Source: JBGSYJ01 sp041748075 (GTDB lineage Bacteria; Acidobacteriota; Thermoanaerobaculia; Gp7-AA8). Taken from it: a stretch of 38,902 nt of DNA. The translations under genes and the position numbers were made by a program. The notes below the pieces were generated by a model. The model ran no database searches. It had not been told where the DNA came from and was given only the letters and a program-made list of their open reading frames with translations. Where the stretch lies: positions 1 to 38,902 of the forward strand of contig JBGTDX010000169.1 of NCBI GenBank assembly GCA_041748075.1, read 5' to 3'. This document shows, in pieces, positions 8,035 through 15,292 of this stretch (within the stretch, counting starts at the first letter, position 1; every line of letters starts with the position of its first letter).

Positions 8035-8663
8035 GCCGCCTCCGGATCGCCATACCGAAGGGAAGGCTTCAGAGAGACGTCATCGAGACCCTTCGTGCGG
8101 CCGATCTCGATGTCCCGACCGACGAAGAGTTGTCGAGCCGGCGTCTCGTCTTCATGAAGCCCGACATCGATTGGATCCTGGTCAAGGACGGCGACGTGCC
8201 GGTGTACGTCGAGTTCGGCGCGGCCGATGCGGGCGTCGCGGGATTCGATCAGGTCCTGGAGCAGGAGCCCGATGTCTATCAGCCGGTGGAGTTCCCGTTC
8301 GGCCGCTGCAGGATGATGCTGATCCGCACCAAGGATGCGCCTCCTCTGGCGCGATGTTCGGTGATCGCCACCAAGTATCCGCGGCTGACACGTTCGTTTC
8401 TTCGTGAAAGGGGAGTCCATGCGGAGGTCGTGGCTCTGCAGGGATCCGTGGAGCTCGCGGCGGTGCTCAATCTCTCCCCATGGATTGTCGATCTCGTGGA
8501 GTCCGGCGAGACCGCGCGCATTCACGGATTGATTCTTCACGAAGAAATTGCTGCGATCTCACCCCGCCTGCTCGTGAACAGAAACAGCGTCCGATTGAAG
8601 AAAGACGCGATGACCCGCTTCATCGAATCCGTAGAGAACGCCGTGAAAGGAGTGCCCACATGA
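8031..8663 (+). CDS. hisG: ATP phosphoribosyltransferase, short form HisG
   Basis: First enzyme of histidine synthesis: condenses ATP with PRPP to phosphoribosyl-ATP. It has 210 residues, the size of the short HisG class that lacks the C-terminal ACT-like regulatory domain. Visible motifs: RIAIPKGRLQRD at the N-terminus, the substrate-binding region YVEFGAADAGVAGFDQVLE, and the PRPP-binding part ELAAVLNLSPWIVDLVESGET. The start overlaps the hisZ stop as ATGA (8031-8034). The partner HisZ is directly upstream, consistent with feedback control through that subunit. Confidence 0.95.
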   Translation: MSRLRIAIPKGRLQRDVIETLRAADLDVPTDEELSSRRLVFMKPDIDWILVKDGDVPVYVEFGAADAGVAGFDQVLEQEPDVYQPVEFPFGRCRMMLIRTKDAPPLARCSVIATKYPRLTRSFLRERGVHAEVVALQGSVELAAVLNLSPWIVDLVESGETARIHGLILHEEIAAISPRLLVNRNSVRLKKDAMTRFIESVENAVKGVPT

Positions 8664-9916
8664 AGATCATTAAAGGAGACGGCGAACAACTTGCCGCATG
8701 GCTGGCGAGTGCGGACTCGAGAAGAAGAGCCGATGAGGCAACTGCAAAGCTTCAGGCCGCGGCTATCATCGAGGCAGTGCGTCGTGACGGAGATGCTGCA
8801 GTGAGCCGTTTACTCATGGAGCTCGACGGAATCGACATTCCGCCGACGAAGATCCGGGAGAGCATCGATCCGACCGACATCGACGATGAGATGCTTCGAG
8901 GGTCGATCGATCTTGCCATCGAACGGATTACACGGTTTCACTCAGGCCAGCGGACCGAGGGATACAGTTTCGACGACGAAGGGTCCCGATTCGAGCACAT
9001 CGTCCGGCCACTGCGCCGCGTCGGTATCTATGTTCCAGGCGGCCGCGCCGTCTATCTCTCGACGCTGATCATGTGCGCCATTCCCTCCCGGCTCGCTGGC
9101 GTTCGGGACATTGTCGTAGCCACGACTCCTCGGGTTGCCTCACAGAAAGAGTTCCGATACGTATGCGGTCTCTTTGGTATTCGCGAAGTCTACCGGGCCG
9201 GAGGCGCTTCCGGCGTCGCAGCACTCGCTCTCGGTACGCAATCACTGGAGAGGGTCGACAAGATCGTCGGTCCCGGGAATCGTTGGGTGGCTGCCGCAAA
9301 GCAGCTTCTCTTCGGCGAGACAGGTATCGACATGACCGCAGGTCCGAGCGAGATCGTCGTCATTGCAGATGAGAGCTCCGACGTGCAGATGGTCGCAGCC
9401 GACCTCAGGGCACAGGCGGAGCACGGCGAGGATTCCGCGTCAATCTGCATCACCGATTCGCACCAGTTCGCCAGCAGACTCGCTCGGGTTCTGGTACCGG
9501 ATCCTCGAGCAAGAGCTGCCGGTGACGCCACGAACATCACAGTCGTCGTGACGCCGACGCTCGAAGCGGGAGCACGCCTCGCGAATCGCCTCGCCCCGGA
9601 GCATCTGTCGATCGTTACAGGGAACGCCAGGGCAATTGCGGATCTCGTTCCGGATTGCGGCTCGGTGTTCCTCGGAAGCGAGTCGCCTGTCGCGCTCGGA
9701 GACTACGTCGCCGGCACGAATCACGTCCTTCCGACGGGAGGCAGCGCGCGCTTCGGTTCGCCGCTCGGTGTCTACGACTTCTACAAGCGGTCGAATCTCG
9801 TATCGCTTTCCGTCGAAACGTGCCGTGCGATTGCGCCGGCGGGCGGGGCGATCGCGATGTTCGAAGGTCTTCCCGCGCACGCCCGATCCATGCAGATCAG
9901 AGAGGAACAGCCATGA
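8660..9916 (+). CDS. hisD: Histidinol dehydrogenase HisD
   Basis: Catalyses the last two steps, histidinol to histidinal to histidine, with NAD+ and zinc. It has 418 residues, against about 430 for the family. Conserved segments: RVGIYVPGGRAVYLSTL, GGASGVAALALGTQ, VDKIVGPGNRWVAAAKQ, IDMTAGPSEIVVIAD, RAQAEHGEDS (zinc/catalytic His), LAPEHLSIVTG (general-base Glu-His pair) and GTNHVLPTGGSARFGSPLGV. The start is ATG 8660 in the ATGA overlap with hisG, supported by AAGGAG at 8646-8651. The frame is open upstream inside hisG, but that extension is not family-like. Confidence 0.96.
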   Translation: MKIIKGDGEQLAAWLASADSRRRADEATAKLQAAAIIEAVRRDGDAAVSRLLMELDGIDIPPTKIRESIDPTDIDDEMLRGSIDLAIERITRFHSGQRTEGYSFDDEGSRFEHIVRPLRRVGIYVPGGRAVYLSTLIMCAIPSRLAGVRDIVVATTPRVASQKEFRYVCGLFGIREVYRAGGASGVAALALGTQSLERVDKIVGPGNRWVAAAKQLLFGETGIDMTAGPSEIVVIADESSDVQMVAADLRAQAEHGEDSASICITDSHQFASRLARVLVPDPRARAAGDATNITVVVTPTLEAGARLANRLAPEHLSIVTGNARAIADLVPDCGSVFLGSESPVALGDYVAGTNHVLPTGGSARFGSPLGVYDFYKRSNLVSLSVETCRAIAPAGGAIAMFEGLPAHARSMQIREEQP

Positions 9917-11004
9917 ATACCGAATTACCGGCTGCGGCCGGAATCGATTTCATCCGCGAAGCCATCCGGGGGATGAAGGCCTATCAGCTGGAGCCCGCAG
10001 AGGCCGGAGACAAACTCGACCAGAACGAGAGTCCGTTCGACATTCCCGCAGAAGTGAAGCGGGAGGTCCTCGAGCGCGTGATGAACCGGAGCTGGAACCG
10101 ATATCCCGACTTCGAACTACGAGAGCTGCGAGGGGCGCTCGCGAAGGCTTCCGGCACTGCGCTCAGCAATGTTCTGGTCGGCAATGGCTCGAACGAGCTT
10201 CTTTTTACGACCATCGCCACGTTCGTCAGCGAGGGACGCGAGGTCATTTTCCCGTCGCCCACCTTTCCCCTCTACGACAAGCTCGTCACGATCTGCGGCG
10301 GAACACCACGCGAGGTAATGCTCGATCCGGCTTCCGGACTGCTTCCGGTCAACGAAATGATCGCAATCGCCGCGCGCTCCAGCGAGCCTCCGCTATTCAT
10401 CGTCTGCTCCCCGAACAACCCGACTGGGGGAGTGCTTCGTCCTGGCGATCTCGACCGGCTCCTCGCCACGGGAGGCATGGTCGTGCTGGACCGGGCCTAT
10501 GGAGAGTTCTCCAGCGCGCCACCGCCGTCGCTGCATGAACGTCTGGTCACCTTGTCGACGCTCTCGAAGGCCTGGGGGCTTGCCGGACTCCGGATCGGAT
10601 GGCTCTTGAGCACCGAAGAGATTTGCTGGGAGATTCGAAAGGTGAAGCTTCCGTACAGTCTGAACATCTTTTCGGAGCAGGCCGCTCTCGCGATGCTGGA
10701 GCGTCGGGAGCTGATGGAGCGCAATGTCGAAGCGATCATCAAAGAGCGCGAACGAATGAGATACGCCCTTGAAGAAATGGAGGGCGTCGACACCTTTCCC
10801 GGTGAAGCAAACTTCATCGCCTTTCGCGTCGCACGCGGCGCGCGCGTTGTGTTCGAGTTGCTGCTGGTCCGAGGAATTCTCGTTCGCGATGTCTCCTCTT
10901 ATCCGGCCATGAACAACGCTCTGCGGGTCTCTGTCGGTACGTCCGAAGAGAACGACCGCTTTCTCGAAGCACTGCAGGGGATCCTGTCTGGAGGTGAACA
11001 GTGA
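9913..11004 (+). CDS. hisC: Histidinol-phosphate aminotransferase HisC
   Basis: A PLP-dependent class I/II aminotransferase converting imidazole-acetol phosphate and glutamate to histidinol phosphate; 363 residues. Visible features: KLDQNESPFDIP (substrate-binding N-terminus), GNGSNELL, CSPNNPTGGVL, a conserved Asp-x-x-Tyr in VVLDRAYGEF, and the PLP lysine Lys219 in STLSKAWGLAGLRIGW. The start is ATG 9913 in an ATGA overlap with hisD, with AGAGGA upstream. A longer open frame inside hisD is not credible. Confidence 0.95.
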   Translation: MNTELPAAAGIDFIREAIRGMKAYQLEPAEAGDKLDQNESPFDIPAEVKREVLERVMNRSWNRYPDFELRELRGALAKASGTALSNVLVGNGSNELLFTTIATFVSEGREVIFPSPTFPLYDKLVTICGGTPREVMLDPASGLLPVNEMIAIAARSSEPPLFIVCSPNNPTGGVLRPGDLDRLLATGGMVVLDRAYGEFSSAPPPSLHERLVTLSTLSKAWGLAGLRIGWLLSTEEICWEIRKVKLPYSLNIFSEQAALAMLERRELMERNVEAIIKERERMRYALEEMEGVDTFPGEANFIAFRVARGARVVFELLLVRGILVRDVSSYPAMNNALRVSVGTSEENDRFLEALQGILSGGEQ

Positions 11005-11609
11005 ATGTTACAGCAATCGCATCGCGAACGGCGTCCGTAGAGCGGACCACGAAAGAGACATCGATACGACTTTCCGTCGATCTCGATGGAACCGGGAAGT
11101 CGTCTATCCAAACACCCGTCGGATTTCTGTCGCACATGCTCGAGACCATCTCGAAGCATGGACAGATCGACCTCGACATCGCGGCGACCGGCGATACCGA
11201 GATCGACTATCACCACACAGTGGAGGATGTCGCACTCGTTCTCGGCGAGGCCGTGCGAATCGCGTTGGGAGAGAAGAGAGGAATCCGCCGTTTCGGCCAC
11301 GCGTACGTGCCGCTCGACGAGTCACTCGCGCGGGTCGTCGTCGATTTCTCGGGACGGCCTTTTCATGTCTTCGAGGTGCCGCTGGATCGCGAGATGCTCC
11401 TGATCCACAAGGATTTTCCGTTCGCCCTCGTGGAGGAGTTCTTCAAGTCATTCGCCTATGCGTGCGCGTGCAACCTGCACATCGACCTGATTCGCGGGAG
11501 GAACGGTCATCACGCTGCCGAGGCGATTTACAAAGCATTCGCGATTGCGCTCAGGGGTGCGAAGGAAGTGATCGGAAGCTCGATTCCCAGCATCAAGGGA
11601 GTCATATGA
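11001..11609 (+). CDS. hisB: Imidazoleglycerol-phosphate dehydratase HisB (monofunctional)
   Basis: A Mn-dependent dehydratase forming imidazole-acetol phosphate; 202 residues, the monofunctional size without the histidinol-phosphatase domain of the enterobacterial fusion. Metal-ligand motifs: GFLSHMLETISKHGQID, EIDYHHTVEDVAL, and GRNGHHAAEAIYKAFA, with FGHAYVPLDES between. The start is GTG 11001 in a GTGA overlap with hisC, preceded by GGAGGT. No histidinol-phosphate phosphatase was recognised in this operon, so that step must be encoded elsewhere. Confidence 0.96.
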   Translation: MNVTAIASRTASVERTTKETSIRLSVDLDGTGKSSIQTPVGFLSHMLETISKHGQIDLDIAATGDTEIDYHHTVEDVALVLGEAVRIALGEKRGIRRFGHAYVPLDESLARVVVDFSGRPFHVFEVPLDREMLLIHKDFPFALVEEFFKSFAYACACNLHIDLIRGRNGHHAAEAIYKAFAIALRGAKEVIGSSIPSIKGVI

Positions 11610-12211
11610 CGACGCTTCTCATCGACTCACCCTTCGCAAACCTGGCAAACATCGAGCGGGCGTTGCGGACCGTCGGTGCGGATGTCGTCGTCTCGAGGGA
11701 TCCGGATCAGATCTCCGTGGCATCGAGCATCGTCCTTCCAGGGGTGGGGAGCTTCGCGGCGTCGGCACAGTGGCTCGCGCGTACATCGATCGCAGATTCG
11801 GTTCGCGTTGCTGTTGGCGTTGGAGCGTGGCTGCTGGGAGTGTGCGTGGGGCACCAGCTTCTGTTCGATGGTTCGGACGAGATAGAGGAAACGGCAGGAC
11901 TCGGGTTGATCGGCGGCAGGGTCACGAGGTTCTCGACGACGCTTCCCGTGCCTCAGATCGGCTGGAACAGCGTGAGTGTGACGCCAGCGGGGTTGTTTCA
12001 GGGACTGCCCTCGTCCATTCCGTTCTACTTCGTGAACTCCTATCGGGCGACCGGTGTGGCTCCCGAGCTGGAGACGGGGATAGCCGTCTACGGAGGTTCA
12101 TTCACCGCGGCGGTTCAGCGAGATCGGATTGCGGGAGTGCAGTTTCACCCGGAGAAGTCGTCTGTAGCCGGTCTACGGGTTCTGCAGAACTTCGTGGAGA
12201 TGTCGTCATGA
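11606..12211 (+). CDS. hisH: Imidazole glycerol phosphate synthase glutaminase subunit HisH
   Basis: A class I glutamine amidotransferase that supplies ammonia to HisF; 201 residues. Nucleophile Cys80 lies in LLGVCVGHQLLF (family usually LGICLGMQLL), and the His-Glu pair in GVQFHPEKSS. LPGVGSF and PQIGWNSV are also present. The start ATG 11606 forms an ATGA overlap with hisB. Since HisF is fused to HisA here, HisH must dock onto a HisA-HisF polypeptide rather than a free HisF. Confidence 0.95.
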   Translation: MTTLLIDSPFANLANIERALRTVGADVVVSRDPDQISVASSIVLPGVGSFAASAQWLARTSIADSVRVAVGVGAWLLGVCVGHQLLFDGSDEIEETAGLGLIGGRVTRFSTTLPVPQIGWNSVSVTPAGLFQGLPSSIPFYFVNSYRATGVAPELETGIAVYGGSFTAAVQRDRIAGVQFHPEKSSVAGLRVLQNFVEMSS

Positions 12212-13731
12212 GTACAGGTCTCGAGATGCCTCGCGTACGCAGCGACGAGTTCGTTCCCATCCCCTCGATCGATCTGATCGGCGGGAATGTTGTCCGGCTT
12301 CTCCGTGGCGATTTCGCATCGACGACGGTTTACGGCGACCCGCTGGAAATTGTCGACTCGTGGGAGGCCCCGGAGGGAACACTCGTTCACGTCGTTGATC
12401 TCGAGGGGGCGCGCACGGGAACAGGGACGCACCACCGCGTCGTGAGGGAGCTTTCGCGTCGCGGATATCGAGTTCAGGTCGGAGGGGGAATCCGCTCTGC
12501 CGATACGGCCATGACCTGGCTGGATGCCGGCGCGGCACGGGTGGTGATCGGAACGATGGCTTCGGAGGATCCCGTCGCGCTGGGAGCGCTCGTGTCGCGC
12601 GTGAGTGCTGACCGCGTCGTTGCCGGGGTCGATCTTCGTGGTGGACGGATACGCGTTCGAGGATGGGAGGAGACGTCCGAGCGGGATGTCGATGATGTGC
12701 TCGGTGGTCTCCAGGCGCTCGGAATCACGGACATTCTGGTGACGGAGATCGGACGGGATGGAACGATGGAAGGTCCTGAATTCGATCTCTACCGGCGGCT
12801 GGTGAGCCGGTACTCGCTCTCCATCCAGGCGTCGGGCGGAGTCGGAACACTTGGCGATGTGGCTTCGCTGAGCCGCATCAACGGGCTCTCGGGCGTGATC
12901 ATCGGGCGCGCACTGCACGAACGGCGCTTCAGTTTCAGGGAAGCGATGGATCACGCCAGCGCGGCGTCAGGACTGAAGCACCGCGTCATTCCCTGTCTCG
13001 ACATCAAGGACGGTCGTGTGGTGAAGGGTGTGAAGTTCGCAGGTCTTCGCGACGCCGGCGATCCCGTCGAAGCGGCAAAGAGATACGAGGCTGAGGGTGC
13101 CGATGAGCTGGTGATGCTCGACATCTCCGCGACGCAGGAGGGGCGGGCGACGTCGATGGAGATCGTGCGGCGTGTATCCGAATCGATCTTCATCCCCCTG
13201 ACGGTGGGCGGCGGTGTCCGCACGCTCGAAGACTTCCGGAGGCTCATTCAATCGGGAGCCGATCGCGTAGCGCTCAACAGCGCGGTCGTGATGCGGCCGG
13301 AACTGCTCGCTGAGGCTGCAACGGAGTTCGGTGTTCAGGCGGTCGTTTTGTCGTGCGATGCATCGCGGAACGGCGATCGATTTAGCGTCGTGACGCACGC
13401 AGGAAGCAGAAACACGAACCTCGACGTCGAGGACTGGTGCGCGAAGGCCGACGGCCTCGGAGTGGGGGAGATTCTGTTGACATCGATCGACCGCGACGGA
13501 ACCCGCGCGGGATATGACATCGAACTGCTGCGGCTGGTGACGGCTGCGGTTCGCATCGGGGTAATCGCCTCCGGCGGCGCAGGATCGACCGAACACATGC
13601 GAGAGGCGATCGAGAGGGGTGGAGCGCGCGCGGTGCTCGCCGCATCACTCTTTCACGACGGCGAGCTGACGATCGGAGCAACGAAGAGATTTCTGAACGA
13701 GTGCAGTATCCCCGTGAGGTTGCTGTCATGA
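12208..13731 (+). CDS. hisAF: HisA-HisF fusion: ProFAR isomerase and IGP synthase cyclase
   Basis: One uninterrupted 507-residue frame holds two homologous (beta/alpha)8 barrels in pathway order. Residues 1-250 are HisA (ProFAR to PRFAR): Asp22 in PIPSIDLIGG, Asp142 in VAGVDLRGG and EIGRDGTMEGPE. Residues about 256-507 are HisF (ring closure, with ammonia from HisH): LKHRVIPCLDIKDGRVVKGV with Asp265, Asp384 in VVLSCDASRN, and TSIDRDGTRAGYD. HisA ends IIGRALHERRFSFREAM and HisF begins within about ten residues, so the linker is minimal. There is no stop or frame change between them. ATG 12946 with AGGGAAG before it could be an internal HisF start. The gene starts in an ATGA overlap with hisH. 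A sequencing error removing a stop cannot be excluded, but the frame reads cleanly. Confidence 0.92.
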   Translation: MSTGLEMPRVRSDEFVPIPSIDLIGGNVVRLLRGDFASTTVYGDPLEIVDSWEAPEGTLVHVVDLEGARTGTGTHHRVVRELSRRGYRVQVGGGIRSADTAMTWLDAGAARVVIGTMASEDPVALGALVSRVSADRVVAGVDLRGGRIRVRGWEETSERDVDDVLGGLQALGITDILVTEIGRDGTMEGPEFDLYRRLVSRYSLSIQASGGVGTLGDVASLSRINGLSGVIIGRALHERRFSFREAMDHASAASGLKHRVIPCLDIKDGRVVKGVKFAGLRDAGDPVEAAKRYEAEGADELVMLDISATQEGRATSMEIVRRVSESIFIPLTVGGGVRTLEDFRRLIQSGADRVALNSAVVMRPELLAEAATEFGVQAVVLSCDASRNGDRFSVVTHAGSRNTNLDVEDWCAKADGLGVGEILLTSIDRDGTRAGYDIELLRLVTAAVRIGVIASGGAGSTEHMREAIERGGARAVLAASLFHDGELTIGATKRFLNECSIPVRLLS

Positions 13732-14357
13732 ACGAGCTCGACCCGGAGTCGGTCCGGTACGACGATCGTGGACTGGTCCCCGCCATCATTCGGGACAGCG
13801 GTACGGGAGCGGTTCTGATGATGGCCTGGATGAACGAAGAGAGCCTGAGGATGACCAGGGAAAGCGGGGAGACGCACTTCTGGAGCCGCAGCCGCGGGGA
13901 GCTCTGGCACAAGGGCGCGACGTCGGGGAACCGTCAGCGCGTGGTACATATCGCGACCGATTGCGACGCGGATACGCTGCTGATTGATGTTGTGCCCTTT
14001 GGGCCGGCGTGCCACAGCGGCGAGAAGAGCTGTTTCGGAAATGATGAGGCGGATCGACTGAATCTGGCGCCCCTCATGGCGACGTTGCGATCGCGACGTC
14101 TCAACCGTCCGCCGGACTCTTACTCCACCCAACTGTTCGACAGGGGACTCGGTCACATCCTCGAAAAGGTCGCGGAAGAGTCGGCTGAAGTCGTCGCGGC
14201 CGGAAAGAGCGAATCGAATCAGCGGCTGGTGGAGGAGAGCGCAGACCTTCTCTATCACCTCGCGGTACTGCTGGTGGAAAGGGGAGTGGGACTGGAAGAG
14301 ATTGCCGGAGAGCTCGAGTCCAGATCGGGAAAGTCGGGGATCCGTCCATCGGGCTGA
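13728..14357 (+). CDS. hisIE: HisIE: PR-AMP cyclohydrolase / PR-ATP pyrophosphatase
   Basis: A bifunctional enzyme for steps two and three of histidine synthesis; 209 residues. HisI half (about 1-115): MMAWMNEESL, THFWSRSRGELWHKGATSGN and zinc-ligand Cys residues in ATDCDADTLL and GPACHSGEKSCF. HisE half (about 125-200): LGHILEKVAEESAEVV and EESADLLYHLAVLL, the Glu-rich helices that bind magnesium-pyrophosphate. The start is ATG 13728 in an ATGA overlap with hisAF, with GAGGT upstream. It is the last recognised gene of the operon. Confidence 0.95.
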   Translation: MNELDPESVRYDDRGLVPAIIRDSGTGAVLMMAWMNEESLRMTRESGETHFWSRSRGELWHKGATSGNRQRVVHIATDCDADTLLIDVVPFGPACHSGEKSCFGNDEADRLNLAPLMATLRSRRLNRPPDSYSTQLFDRGLGHILEKVAEESAEVVAAGKSESNQRLVEESADLLYHLAVLLVERGVGLEEIAGELESRSGKSGIRPSG

Positions 14358-15082
14358 TGAAGCCGTTCTACAATGTCGGTATGAGAATCGAAAATGTGGT
14401 TGCGCTGGTTACTGGAGGCAGTTCAGGAATCGGATTCGCGACGGCGAAGCTGCTCGCGTCGCGGGGAGCTCGCGTCGCCATCTGCGGCAGGGACGGCGGG
14501 AAGCTTGATGAGGCAGCGAAGAAGATCAGGGCGCTCGCCGTTCAGGCGGACGTTGCGAATGAGTCCGAGGCAGTCGCGATGGTGAAGCGGGTGGTAGGGG
14601 AGTTGGGCGACTACAACGTGCTCGTCAACAATGCAGGGTTCGGACATTTCGCTCCGCTGCTCGAGACGAAGCTCGAGGACATGCAGCGCGTTTTCGCGAC
14701 GAATGTGTTCGGCGCGATGGTCGTAGCGCGCGAGTCTGCGCGGCATTTCGTTTCGAAGGACTACGGAAACATCGTCAACATCTCTTCGACGGCCGGCCAG
14801 CGGGGCTTTGCCGGTGGAACGGCGTACTGCGGAACGAAGTTTGCCGTGAATGCGATGACGGAGTGCTGGCGCACGGAGCTGAGGAAATCGAACATCCGCG
14901 TGATGCAGGTGAACCCGAGTGAGGTTCAGACCGAGTTTGTCGGGGGACGCTTCTCGGGTCGCAGCTTCAGTGAACGGAAGCTTCAGTCCGAGGACATCGC
15001 GCACGTGATCGTTTCGATGCTCCAGCTCGAAGACCGGGGATTCGTCACCGAGTCCACGGTGTGGGCGACGAATCCCGACTGA
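14357..15082 (+). CDS. Short-chain dehydrogenase/reductase (classical SDR)
   Basis: An NAD(P)-dependent oxidoreductase of 241 residues with the classical SDR pattern: cofactor loop VTGGSSGIGFA, VNNAG, catalytic Ser in NISSTAG and YCGTK (Tyr and Lys). The substrate cannot be told; 3-oxoacyl-ACP-reductase-like enzymes are the closest general class. The start ATG overlaps the hisIE stop by one base (TGATG), so it is probably translated by reinitiation and co-transcribed with the his operon. ATG 14381 is an alternative start that begins nearer the Rossmann strand. Nothing in histidine synthesis needs an SDR, so the link may be only transcriptional. Confidence 0.9.
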   Translation: MKPFYNVGMRIENVVALVTGGSSGIGFATAKLLASRGARVAICGRDGGKLDEAAKKIRALAVQADVANESEAVAMVKRVVGELGDYNVLVNNAGFGHFAPLLETKLEDMQRVFATNVFGAMVVARESARHFVSKDYGNIVNISSTAGQRGFAGGTAYCGTKFAVNAMTECWRTELRKSNIRVMQVNPSEVQTEFVGGRFSGRSFSERKLQSEDIAHVIVSMLQLEDRGFVTESTVWATNPD

Positions 15083-15138
15083 CCCGCCTCACTCGACGCT
15101 CGGGATGACACAGCGTTTGATTTGTTCACAGCCTCCGA

Positions 15139-15157
15139 GCGTCAGAATGGCTGACGC
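15139..15157. other. Intergenic hairpin
   Basis: GCGTCAG (15139-15145) and CTGACGC (15151-15157) form a perfect seven-base stem with a five-base loop, 57 bases after the SDR stop. No T-tract follows, so it is not a clear terminator. Confidence 0.55.
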
Positions 15158-15186
15158 GAGTGTGGCGAAGATGAACCAAAAAGCTC

Positions 15187-15228
15187 GGCGCGCGCAGAGG
15201 CGCGCTATCCAGCTCAGCCCGGGCTCTG
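15187..15228 (+). repeat. GC-rich dispersed repeat fragment
   Basis: A run with the pattern GGCGCGCGCAG-GGCGCGC, then CAGCTC and CCCGGGCTCT. It closely resembles 38861-38902 at the window end in the same orientation. It probably belongs to a second interspersed repeat family, cut off by the window edge at the other copy. Confidence 0.5.
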
Positions 15229-15275
15229 CAAACTGCCTAGGGAGAGCGGAAACGGATGCACCGTCGCATCCTCCG

Positions 15276-15281
15276 TATAAT
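15276..15281 (+). promoter_or_regulatory. Consensus -10 box of the kinase gene
   Basis: A perfect TATAAT lies 11 bases before the ATG at 15293, which predicts a transcript start about four bases before the start codon and hence a nearly leaderless mRNA. No good -35 box is visible at the usual spacing. No Shine-Dalgarno sequence precedes the ATG, which agrees with leaderless translation. Confidence 0.55.
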
Positions 15282-15292
15282 GCAACCCTTCG

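Noticed and set aside
11770..12207. Upstream extension of the hisAF frame into hisH
   Set aside because: The extension is Arg/Ser-rich out-of-frame hisH sequence; ATG 12208 gives a normal HisA N-terminus and the ATGA overlap.
15139..15157. Terminator of the his operon/SDR unit
   Set aside because: The hairpin is perfect but no T-tract follows on either strand.
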